NCBI RefSeq assembly: GCF_017353255.1
Contig: NZ_JAFMYU010000017.1
Coordinates: 62,001 to 126,000 of the forward strand
Source of the DNA: Fibrella aquatilis
GTDB lineage: Bacteria > Bacteroidota > Bacteroidia > Cytophagales > Spirosomataceae
Reading direction: 5' to 3'
Length of the DNA stretch: 64,000 bases
The stretch's first letter is position 1. The number at the start of each line of letters is the position of its first letter. The translations under genes were made by a program, and so were the position numbers. This document shows positions 26,689 to 34,263 of the stretch, piece after piece. The notes below the pieces were generated by a model. The model was given only the letters and a program-made list of their open reading frames with translations. It was not told where the DNA came from and did not search any database.

Positions 26689-27051
26689 ATGAAAATTATC
26701 CTGCTAGCCCTTTTGCTTGTTGGCCTGGTTGCCGATCAGTCGTTCGCCCAAACCGTAGCCGCCCCCGCCCCCGCCGACACCACCAATCTGGCCGTCTATG
26801 CCGGAGCTTACACCTTCGCCACTGGCAGCCCTATTAGTAACTATGTCGTTACGGTAAAAGACGGTAGCCTCTACGGCGAGGCGGGCATGGGCAATTTCAA
26901 ACTGGTGAAACAACCCAAAGCCGACACCTTCCAGTCGACAAGTTCCTACGGCTCCATCATTACCTTCCTCCGCGACGCCACTACCAAACTAGTAACGGGC
27001 CTCACTCTGGCTGCGCAGGGGCAGGAAATCAGCGCGACAAAAGACAAATAA
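26689..27051 (+). CDS. Small secreted protein, DUF3471-like
   Basis: A 120-residue protein with a signal peptide (MKIILLALLLVGLVADQSFA, cleavage before QTVA), an Ala/Pro-rich linker and one compact beta domain starting YAGAYTF. The pattern Y-x-G-x-Y-x-F with later strands VTVKDGSLYGEAG and ITFLRD resembles the DUF3471 domains often attached to serine hydrolases. Here it stands alone. It probably resides in the periplasm. Function is unknown. Its stop is 13 bases from the convergent GH140 gene. Confidence 0.7.
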   Translation: MKIILLALLLVGLVADQSFAQTVAAPAPADTTNLAVYAGAYTFATGSPISNYVVTVKDGSLYGEAGMGNFKLVKQPKADTFQSTSSYGSIITFLRDATTKLVTGLTLAAQGQEISATKDK

Positions 27052-27064
27052 ACGCCCCCAACAG

Positions 27065-28498
27065 TCAACGACCTTCCAGTACCAGCACCCAGTCGGGGCC
27101 GTTGGCGGGAGGCTGAAATTCATGCGCCTGCCGGTCTTGTATGGTACCGGCAGGCGTTTTTTGGCCCGTCCGGGGGTCGTGCCAATAGGCGGTTATGCGT
27201 TGACCAGAGAGCTTGCTCAGGTCAACCGTAAACGATTCACTCACAGGCGTATAGATGAATGCGTAACGACCATTTTCGGTCCGGCAGGCTTGTAGGTGTT
27301 TGCCCTTCTCCCCTATTTCTGAGGTAATCAGGCTGTTATCGGGCAGGCGGTTGCCGGGGTATTTTTCGATCAGGTTGCGCAGGTGCTGCATCTGTCCGGC
27401 GGCTTCTGACCGGAGTGCCTGCTGCCACGGAATCAGCGTATCGCCAGGGTTGATGGCCGGGCGTTTAGCGCTGTAGAACTGCCACACAAAATGGTGCCCG
27501 TAGGTTACGCCCGCGCCACCGGCCAGCACACTACGCCACGTTTGCTTGCGTACGTCATAGGCGGTGAAGTAACCGTTTTTGGGGTCCCACTTCGGCCAGG
27601 GGTTCACGGGGTGGTCGTCATAATTCGGCTCCAGGTCAATGGTCGGTTTGACCGGTTTTTTGGCAAAATCGGCCATAACCCAGTCCCAGACGGGGATGTC
27701 ATGTCCACCGCCGTGGCCCGACTGCATGGTATTCATAGTCAGCCAGGGTTCGTCGGCCATTTCCTGCGACGTACGATAGCCACCGCCCCAGGTGTGGTAG
27801 GTCATCAGCGCGGGTACGTTCCGGCCCAGCCCGTCATGAATGCCCGCCGCCATGGCCCGCCAAATGGGCCGGTGGTCGTAGGGTTCGCGTTTGCGGCGGG
27901 TGGCCTCGGCGGGGGTGAGCGTGGCGGGCCGGTCGCCGCCGAGCATCCAGATTACGTTGGTGGCGCGGGCGTAACGTTTGCCCAGAAACTGCCCGTAGAT
28001 GCGGGCATTTTTTTCGGTGAAAATAACCGGCCCCGCGCCCCAGTCCTTGGTCAGTTTATCGCCCCAGGTAGGCAGCAGGGCCACATACAGCCCCATTTTT
28101 TCGGCCTGTTTTATGAGGTAGTCCACATGGTCCCAGTAATCATATTGCGCCGAATCGGCGGGGTTATTGCCGGGGGTGAGCGCGGGCTGGGTGGGGTCAA
28201 GGTTAAGGAGGGGCAGGTCGCCGTGGGCGTTAGGCTGCGTAAGGCCGTCGAACTCGGCCAGGGCTACAACCTGCAAAACCGTGAACCGCTGCTGTTTCCG
28301 AACGGCCAGAAACTGGTCGATCTCCTGTCGGCTAAGGCGGTGAACAAGCTCCCAGTTGGTGTCGCCGAGCCAGAAAAACGGCTTCCCGGTGGCGGTTTGC
28401 AGGAAATGGCCATTGGGTTGGGCCATGATCCGGGGTAGGCGCTGTGCGGTGGTGATGAAAGCAAACAACAGCAAAAAGGCTGAGCAGAGGTAACGCAT
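27065..28498 (-). CDS. Secreted glycoside hydrolase, GH140 (apiosidase-like, DUF4038)
   Basis: A 477-residue exported enzyme. The ATG at 28498 gives a signal peptide (MRYLCSAFLLLFAFITTAQ). The DUF4038 signature follows: PNGHFLQTATGKPFFWLGDTNW near the N-terminus, then LPTWGDK, an IWMLGGDR stretch and LEPNYDDHP. These are typical of the TIM-barrel GH140 apiosidases that release apiose from pectic rhamnogalacturonan-II. The C-terminal ~90 residues form a beta domain with HDPRTG. No pectin-utilisation genes surround it. Divergent from the DUF1003 gene. Confidence 0.85.
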   Translation of the reverse strand: MRYLCSAFLLLFAFITTAQRLPRIMAQPNGHFLQTATGKPFFWLGDTNWELVHRLSRQEIDQFLAVRKQQRFTVLQVVALAEFDGLTQPNAHGDLPLLNLDPTQPALTPGNNPADSAQYDYWDHVDYLIKQAEKMGLYVALLPTWGDKLTKDWGAGPVIFTEKNARIYGQFLGKRYARATNVIWMLGGDRPATLTPAEATRRKREPYDHRPIWRAMAAGIHDGLGRNVPALMTYHTWGGGYRTSQEMADEPWLTMNTMQSGHGGGHDIPVWDWVMADFAKKPVKPTIDLEPNYDDHPVNPWPKWDPKNGYFTAYDVRKQTWRSVLAGGAGVTYGHHFVWQFYSAKRPAINPGDTLIPWQQALRSEAAGQMQHLRNLIEKYPGNRLPDNSLITSEIGEKGKHLQACRTENGRYAFIYTPVSESFTVDLSKLSGQRITAYWHDPRTGQKTPAGTIQDRQAHEFQPPANGPDWVLVLEGR

Positions 28499-28571
28499 AG
28501 AACGTAGGTTAATGCTATCTTCGGACAAAACCCGTACTGGCTGTCGGCTTACTCCAACGGTACGTTTTGTT

Positions 28572-29153
28572 ATGGATAATTCACTCTACGTTCGCTGCGA
28601 CATATCGGGCGACGAAGTAGTCATTGAAGCCGCGATACCGGGCAGCGAACTTCACCCGCGTCTACTGGCCGAAATCAAGGCCGATTTCCCCAATTTTAAG
28701 CCCGAAAGCTACATCTCGCTCAATCGGCTGATGCCCTACGTCAACCGGGCCGTCGACAGGGTACAACTCGTGCCTGCTGGCCAGCAGCTCACCGCCCCAC
28801 CCGACGTAGATGCCAATCTGACCCTGGGTCAGCGCCTGGCCGACAAGATTGCCGATTTTGGCGGAAGCTGGACGTTCATTTTGACCTTTTTAGGCGTCAT
28901 GGTTTCCTGGATTGGTCTGAACGCCTGGATTTTTGCCAACCGGGGTTTCGACCCCTACCCGTTCATTCTGCTCAATCTGGTTCTCTCGTGCCTGGCAGCG
29001 TTGCAGGCCCCGGTGATTATGATGAGCCAAAACCGGCAGGAAGAACGCGACCGAGAACGCGCCCGACAGGACTATGAAGTAAACCTAAAAGCCGAAAGCG
29101 AGATTAGATTGTTGCAACAGAAAGTGGATATGTTGTTACAGAAAATGCGTTAA
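28572..29153 (+). CDS. DUF1003 membrane protein
   Basis: A 193-residue protein. The ATG at 28572 is preferred to the upstream ATG at 28512 because the family region begins soon after it. A cytoplasmic N-terminal domain of ~85 residues is followed by the DUF1003 core: LGQRLADKIADFGGSWTFI, two membrane helices, and NRQEERDRERARQDYEVN, then a coiled C-terminus. The family's function is unknown; members are inner-membrane proteins. The CHAD gene starts 11 bases after its stop, so the two are very likely one operon. Confidence 0.85.
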   Translation: MDNSLYVRCDISGDEVVIEAAIPGSELHPRLLAEIKADFPNFKPESYISLNRLMPYVNRAVDRVQLVPAGQQLTAPPDVDANLTLGQRLADKIADFGGSWTFILTFLGVMVSWIGLNAWIFANRGFDPYPFILLNLVLSCLAALQAPVIMMSQNRQEERDRERARQDYEVNLKAESEIRLLQQKVDMLLQKMR

Positions 29154-29164
29154 CTGACCAGCCC

Positions 29165-30028
29165 ATGCCCGAAGAAGCCCCCGCCCTCTACGATTTCTAT
29201 GCCCACCGTACGCATTCGCTTGTTGAACGCGTTGATGCAGCCCGTCGTCATCCTACCGATGAGCACATCAGGCGGGTACGGGTGGGCATAAAACGCCTGC
29301 GTTCGCTGTATAAGCTCATTGCGATGATTCGGCCCAGAGCCTTTAAACGCCGTCGGCATAAGCAAGCGTTGCGGAAGCTCTTCAAACGGGCCGGGCAGGT
29401 GCGCGACATTCAGGTAAGTCAGGCGGCGCTGCCCCGGCTGTCGGTGCCTGTCGAGGTGAAGAAAGCGTATCGTCTTTTTCTGGAGAAACGGGAAAACAAA
29501 GCCCGAAAAAAGCTTCAGAAGGCCCTTGTCCGGTTTCACAAAAAGGCTCTCAAGCCCACGACCAGGCTCATACGTCGCCTGAGCAAAAAGACCAACCCGG
29601 CCACCATAGACCGTCGACTACGGGCGTTTATTGACCAGGAAGCCGCCGCCATCTATGCGCTGCAACAAGCCGAGCCGTCGCCGGAGCGCGTGCATGAGGC
29701 CCGGAAGCAGTTGAAATCGCTGGTGGAGGTGGGCACGTTGCTCATGCAGCTTACTCCCGACGATGCGCTGGCAACGGTGCTGACAAACGCCAAACAGCTA
29801 CAGGCACAAATTGGCCACTGGCACGATAGCATTGTGCTGCTGCACCACCTGGAAGCCTTCATTGCTCAAGACCACCACCTGCCCATCAGCACCGCCGAAC
29901 GCCTTATTGCCCGGCAGCAGCAACTAGCCAACCATCAGGAACAGCGCATTGGTCAGTTCAACGATAGCCTCCACACCCTGGTTGAGGCGCTAAGTCCATG
30001 GCGTGTGGCCGACGTGAGAACGATTTAG
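29165..30028 (+). CDS. CHAD domain protein
   Basis: A 287-residue, strongly basic helical protein. It has the two-part CHAD pattern: VHEARKQLKSL in the second half and IRRVRVGIKRLRSLYKLI with several Arg/Lys in the first, each with conserved histidine and basic residues facing the central cavity. CHAD domains bind inorganic polyphosphate and are often attached to polyphosphate granules. There is no fused CYTH domain. It is downstream of DUF1003, and its stop codon overlaps the stop of the convergent lipoprotein gene. Confidence 0.85.
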   Translation: MPEEAPALYDFYAHRTHSLVERVDAARRHPTDEHIRRVRVGIKRLRSLYKLIAMIRPRAFKRRRHKQALRKLFKRAGQVRDIQVSQAALPRLSVPVEVKKAYRLFLEKRENKARKKLQKALVRFHKKALKPTTRLIRRLSKKTNPATIDRRLRAFIDQEAAAIYALQQAEPSPERVHEARKQLKSLVEVGTLLMQLTPDDALATVLTNAKQLQAQIGHWHDSIVLLHHLEAFIAQDHHLPISTAERLIARQQQLANHQEQRIGQFNDSLHTLVEALSPWRVADVRTI

Positions 30029-30735
30029 GGCAGCGGCTTTTTCGACACATAGACCACGCCCCGACCACCACTGCTATTGCAGAAATGGAAGTTTTTTCGC
30101 CCATCGCAGACGGCATCTGAACCCACTATATAAAGCCGCTCTTTGCTGTCCAGATGTAGTGCCTGAAGTTGGTGAAGCTGCGGCAGGTTGATTCTCCGGC
30201 TGGCATTGGCAGTTACGCCGGGGGTTTCGAAGACACCTACTGTTTTGGTGGTGTCCCGGTAAAAGTACTGCCTGATTTTATAGGTAGCGCCGTCAGTAGC
30301 AGTAACCGGATCAATTGAGATACCCGGCACTCGACCAGAAACCACGAGGTTTAACTCAAATTTCGGGTTAAATCGCCTATAAGCAGCCCATGTTTGTCCA
30401 TCGTCAAGGCTAAAATAAGTGGCGTTGACTAGTGTACCACCCGCCATAGTAGATGTTATGAACAGTGTGTCACGGTATGCCGTAACAGCCAGTGGGCCAC
30501 TTGACTGTTCTTTTACAGGTTGCCAGTTTCGTCCCCGGTCAGTTGACCGAAAGATCGAAAACGTAGTGGAAATCAGTAAGGTCTTGTCAATGTCACCCCA
30601 GACACTGATGATGGGGCGATCGATGGGTGAGCGGAGTACGTACCAGTTATCGTATTCGGGGGCTATCGTATCGGTTGAGGCCTGTTGACAGGCTATTATA
30701 CCGATGCCCAGCAGGCAAAAAAGTAGGTGTTTCAT
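30025..30735 (-). CDS. Lipoprotein with sialidase/BNR-like repeats
   Basis: A 236-residue lipoprotein. The ATG at 30735 is chosen since it leads directly into MKHLLFCLLGIGIIAC, with lipidated Cys16. The mature part has two Asp-box-like repeats (STDRGRNWQPV and SLDDGQTWAAY), typical of beta-propeller folds of sialidase-like or photosynthesis stability proteins. The usual set of repeats is incomplete, so a small or partial propeller is expected. It likely sits on the outer membrane. Function is unknown. Confidence 0.7.
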   Translation of the reverse strand: MKHLLFCLLGIGIIACQQASTDTIAPEYDNWYVLRSPIDRPIISVWGDIDKTLLISTTFSIFRSTDRGRNWQPVKEQSSGPLAVTAYRDTLFITSTMAGGTLVNATYFSLDDGQTWAAYRRFNPKFELNLVVSGRVPGISIDPVTATDGATYKIRQYFYRDTTKTVGVFETPGVTANASRRINLPQLHQLQALHLDSKERLYIVGSDAVCDGRKNFHFCNSSGGRGVVYVSKKPLP

Positions 30736-30879
30736 AGCCTTGCGTTGATCATGCAATTTATTCCATCGTTCTGCCATTACAAACACCTGTATCGGAGCAC
30801 GTAGCCCGACGATACAAACCAGACACTCCAGCCCAGGTGAAACAGGCGCTGAACCAGACCTTCATACGCTTGATGGTCG

Positions 30880-32019
30880 TTATGGGTTAAGTGCGCGTTT
30901 GACGTTGTCGGAAAGGGCATCGCGGTGGAGAGTATAGTAGAGCACGTTGAGCCTGATGTAAGCTTCGCTGAGGTAACTGTAACCAGCCTGCCCCCACTGG
31001 CTAGACCATGAGTTTTTGGCTTTGTAATACACCTTCCCCTGCTGGTCTTTTACCCGCCCCACCAGGTGCATATTGTGGTCATTGCTGGTGTTGAAATTCT
31101 CGAATTCCTGCTGCCGGTAAGCCTGCGTCACGAGCCGTTCGGGGCGGGGGTCGGTCAGGATCGTGGTGGCGTCGGTGGGGTTGTTGGGGATGACCGCCAG
31201 TCCATAATCGCCCGAAAAGGTGGGTTCCGACACGTCGAGTTCAACGGCCACGGTAAAGCCCCTTTCCAGGGCCACATCAAGGGTTTTCATCCACTGGTCG
31301 AGAGGCAGGTTCTGGAATGATTCGTTGGAGAAATTCCAGGCCACATCCAGCACAAAAGGCTTGTAGAAAGGCCGGTGGGTGTAGCTTGTGAGATGAAGGT
31401 AATCGCCGGGCTTCAGGCCCGTGTAGGCCAGAAAGTCGGCGGGCGTAAACAGACGGCCTTCGTAGGTAAAGGTCGGCACATCGGCACCCAGCTGCCCATC
31501 GAGCACGCGGGTCATGTCGGTTTTCCAGCCCGGACCGTGGCGGTTCCCCTCAGCGTAGGGCTTCACCACGGCCATTAACTGATTGATCAGTTCGCGGTGA
31601 TCGTGCTGCGTCCGGCCATCTACCAGACCGCTGTAGGCTGTCTGCGGCACCAGGCCATAGCGAAAGGCCGCGTTGAGGGCATCGGGGTTGAGGGCACCTT
31701 CGCCAAAAGGTAGCTGCCCGCGCCGAAGAACGTGCGTCTGCGCTTTATCGAAGTACGTGTTTCGAACAATATACAGCTCTGAAAGGTCAATATGCCGCCC
31801 CGACTGCCGGATGATCTCCGACTCGAAGAACGAGGTCATGGCGAACGCCCAGCACGTGCCGCTGATGCCCTGGTTCAGCACGGGTAAACTGGACCATTCT
31901 TCCATGACCTGAAACTGGTAATGGCTCGGTGCCCTGACAGGCGCTACAGTTTCGCGCTGACAGGCGGGCAAGACCAACAGCCAGAGAAGGAGAAGCGAAC
32001 GGAGCAGGGAGCTATACAT
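30880..32019 (-). CDS. C1 papain-like cysteine peptidase, lipoprotein (bleomycin hydrolase type)
   Basis: A 379-residue peptidase. The ATG at 32019 gives a lipoprotein signal with lipidated Cys20 (LVLPAC). Catalytic residues are Gln50 region and Cys56 in LNQGISGTCWAFA, His318 in NDHNMHLVG and Asn336 in KNSWSSQWG, the arrangement of family C1B aminopeptidase C/bleomycin hydrolase. Most members are cytoplasmic; the lipid anchor puts this one in the envelope. It may trim peptides for uptake. Confidence 0.88.
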   Translation of the reverse strand: MYSSLLRSLLLLWLLVLPACQRETVAPVRAPSHYQFQVMEEWSSLPVLNQGISGTCWAFAMTSFFESEIIRQSGRHIDLSELYIVRNTYFDKAQTHVLRRGQLPFGEGALNPDALNAAFRYGLVPQTAYSGLVDGRTQHDHRELINQLMAVVKPYAEGNRHGPGWKTDMTRVLDGQLGADVPTFTYEGRLFTPADFLAYTGLKPGDYLHLTSYTHRPFYKPFVLDVAWNFSNESFQNLPLDQWMKTLDVALERGFTVAVELDVSEPTFSGDYGLAVIPNNPTDATTILTDPRPERLVTQAYRQQEFENFNTSNDHNMHLVGRVKDQQGKVYYKAKNSWSSQWGQAGYSYLSEAYIRLNVLYYTLHRDALSDNVKRALNP

Positions 32020-32178
32020 AGGTGCTAGTAGTTTGGAGACAGGCGCTATAGCCGCCTCTGACGGCTGCAAGTGTGGCCGTTGCTGCCGGGGTTACCAAGG
32101 CCAATCGACAGACACTTGCTTTGGGTCGACAGACGGGTTGTGTAGCGCGGATTTCAGCCCGTAACTTGCCCCAACTCT

Positions 32179-33252
32179 ATGACCCACGTCTTCGCCATAC
32201 TGCGTCAATTTCACCAACGTCACCGCGGACTGACGCACGGGCTGTTTTGGGCGCTGGTGCTGCTGACCGGGTCGATGGATCACTACGCCCGCGACTATGG
32301 CCAGACTGACTCACTGGGGATTTCGCTCCAAATTGAGGCCACGTTTTTGCTGCCCCGCATTGCCATTGCCTACCTCACCGTATATGGCCTCTTACCGCAG
32401 CTGTTTCGGCCTGCGCCCATTGGTCAGGCTTTGGGGTGGCTCGTGCTGGGGCTGGTGGCCCTGTACGGTATTTACCTGGCCAACATTGGGTGGCAATGGG
32501 CGGTAAGCAGGCAACTTAGCCGTTCATTCAACTCGTTTCAAACCCTTGCTGACGTGCTGAACCAACCCAGGATGTTTTATAAGTCGTTCTTGCTGAGCAA
32601 TTTCGGCGGCGCGGGCGGGTTGCTGTTAATTCGGTTGCTTGTACATCAGGGCGACGTCTGGCAACAGTCGCTGGTACTGGAAAAGGAGAAGACAGCGCTG
32701 GAACTGAAGCTCCTAAAGACGCAACTGAATCCACATTTCTTGTTCAACACGCTCAACAACCTCTACGCCCTGGCGCTGTTGCAGTCACCTCATACCCCTG
32801 CCGCCATTGCCCGCCTGGCCGACATGCTCGACTACATGCTCTACCGCTGCAACGCCCAACTGGTACCGCTGGCAGGCGAGGTGACCCTGCTGAACAACTA
32901 CATCGCCCTGGAACGACTACGCTATGATGACACCCTCCACCTGACCTGCCACCTGAGCCACGCACCCGATGTAGAAATTGCCCCGCTCCTACTGCTGTCG
33001 CTGGTTGAAAATGCCTTTAAACACGGCGCAGGCGAGGCTACTCACCAACCGATAATCGACATCCGGCTAACAGCTCAACCGGGGAATATCCAGTTTCGGG
33101 TGGCCAACTCCTGTACGCCCCAGCACCTGACGGCGGGTGGGTTGGGGTTGCCCAACATACGCCAACAACTGGCCTTACTCTACCCCAACCGGCATACGAT
33201 GATGTTGAACGAGCACGATGGTCTGTTTGTCGTTGATCTAACTCTCACCTGA
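32179..33252 (+). CDS. LytS-type sensor histidine kinase
   Basis: A 357-residue kinase. Four or so membrane helices (about residues 20-155) precede a short coiled segment and the His_kinase domain with His186 in LNPHFLFNTLNNLYAL, the phospho-acceptor. The ATPase end has LVENAFKHG and GLGLPNIRQQL. No extracellular sensing domain is present, so it probably senses through its helices. It forms a two-component system with the LytTR regulator starting three bases after it. Confidence 0.92.
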   Translation: MTHVFAILRQFHQRHRGLTHGLFWALVLLTGSMDHYARDYGQTDSLGISLQIEATFLLPRIAIAYLTVYGLLPQLFRPAPIGQALGWLVLGLVALYGIYLANIGWQWAVSRQLSRSFNSFQTLADVLNQPRMFYKSFLLSNFGGAGGLLLIRLLVHQGDVWQQSLVLEKEKTALELKLLKTQLNPHFLFNTLNNLYALALLQSPHTPAAIARLADMLDYMLYRCNAQLVPLAGEVTLLNNYIALERLRYDDTLHLTCHLSHAPDVEIAPLLLLSLVENAFKHGAGEATHQPIIDIRLTAQPGNIQFRVANSCTPQHLTAGGLGLPNIRQQLALLYPNRHTMMLNEHDGLFVVDLTLT

Positions 33253-33255
33253 CTA

Positions 33256-33996
33256 ATGCCGATCCGCTGCTTACTCGTTGATGATGAACCTCTGGCAATC
33301 AGCCTGTTGCAACAGCACATTGCGCAAATCGACGCGCTGAACGTGGTGGCCACGGCCCCCAATGCCATCCGGGCCATGGACATTTTGCGCACACAACAGA
33401 CTACCGGCGAACCGATTGACCTGCTTTTTTGCGACATCAAAATGCCGCAGCTGTCGGGTGTCGATTTTCTGAAGGCACTCACCCACCGCCCCCACACCAT
33501 TCTGACCACCGCCTACCGCGAATTTGCCTTCGACGGCTACGATCTTGATGTGGTCGATTACCTACTCAAACCCATCACCTTCGACCGGTTTGTGCGGGCC
33601 ATCGACCGGTACCATCGATTAGTACATACAGCGACAACTGGGCCGCACCAGCTAGATGAAATGGCCACGGCACCACCGGCCGACAAATCGTTTCTGCATC
33701 TGAAAGTAGGGGCCAAGATGTACCGCATCGACCCTAAGGAGGTCCTGTATCTGGAAAGCCAGAAAGACTATGTCAAGGTGGTAACCACAGGGCAAGTCAT
33801 CACGGCCAAAGCCACCCTCACCGACCTTGAGCACACCCTCAGCCCGCTCGGCTTCCTGCGCATTCACCGCTCGTTTCTGGTTAACCTGCGCTACCTCACC
33901 GCCTACACCACCGCCGACCTCGACATAGGCACCCACACCCTACCCATCGGCGCATTATACCGCGATCATGTGCTGACGCGGCTAAAGCAACCCTAA
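33256..33996 (+). CDS. LytTR-family response regulator
   Basis: A 246-residue regulator. The receiver domain has the acidic pair Asp9-Asp10 and phospho-acceptor Asp60 in FCDIKMP. The DNA-binding LytTR domain covers about residues 140-243 with YLESQKDYVKV and FLRIHRSFLVN. It should be phosphorylated by the adjacent LytS-like kinase and activate genes through a direct-repeat element. Targets are unknown; none of the neighbours shows an obvious LytTR site. Confidence 0.93.
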   Translation: MPIRCLLVDDEPLAISLLQQHIAQIDALNVVATAPNAIRAMDILRTQQTTGEPIDLLFCDIKMPQLSGVDFLKALTHRPHTILTTAYREFAFDGYDLDVVDYLLKPITFDRFVRAIDRYHRLVHTATTGPHQLDEMATAPPADKSFLHLKVGAKMYRIDPKEVLYLESQKDYVKVVTTGQVITAKATLTDLEHTLSPLGFLRIHRSFLVNLRYLTAYTTADLDIGTHTLPIGALYRDHVLTRLKQP

Positions 33997-34167
33997 TACC
34001 GCACCGATTGCCTCTTTTCGTTAATATGACTCTATCCCAGACCTGGACATGGTATATCTGGTGCTGCCCGACAACAGGCGTGCTGAATGCATTGCCAGGG
34101 TCGCCAAGAATAGTCAGCACGGGGTGCTCAACTGGACGTGGCTGAACGATTTAGGCCACTTTAGCAT

Positions 34168-34175
34168 TACCTTTG
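34168..34175 (+). promoter_or_regulatory. Candidate -7 box TACCTTTG ahead of sulfite reductase
   Basis: An exact TAnnTTTG match, 96 bases before the ATG, with no clear -33 TTG. The rest of 33997-34263 contains no gene I can support. Confidence 0.5.
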
Positions 34176-34197
34176 TGTCCTCTTCACCGATCCCCCC

Positions 34198-34225
34198 TGC
34201 CGACCCAATTGTCGGCATTTGTTTT
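34198..34225 (+). terminator. Terminator-like hairpin in the sulfite reductase leader
   Basis: TGCCGAC at 34198-34204 pairs with GTCGGCA at 34211-34217, followed by TTTGTTTT. It lies between the -7 box and the ATG, so it may be an attenuator. It is too far from the LytTR stop (about 200 bases) to be an obvious terminator of that gene. Confidence 0.55.
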
Positions 34226-34233
34226 AAATAAGC

Positions 34234-34263
34234 AGTATATAAACTCTATAGGCTAATAGAATT
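34234..34263 (+). promoter_or_regulatory. Possible operator: TCTAT-N6-ATAGA before sulfite reductase
   Basis: An AT-rich palindrome, TCTAT and ATAGA separated by six bases, lies just before the ATG. The TSUP gene leader has an ACTCTATTAAG motif at the same distance. Both are sulfur genes, so a shared regulator is possible; spacing similarity is seen, function is inferred. Confidence 0.35.

Noticed and set aside
27491-28438. 315-residue open frame on the plus strand
   Set aside because: Antisense to the GH140 gene, no family features.
34049-34231. 60-residue open frame before sulfite reductase
   Set aside because: No start signal, no family, and it overlaps the -7 box and leader hairpin.
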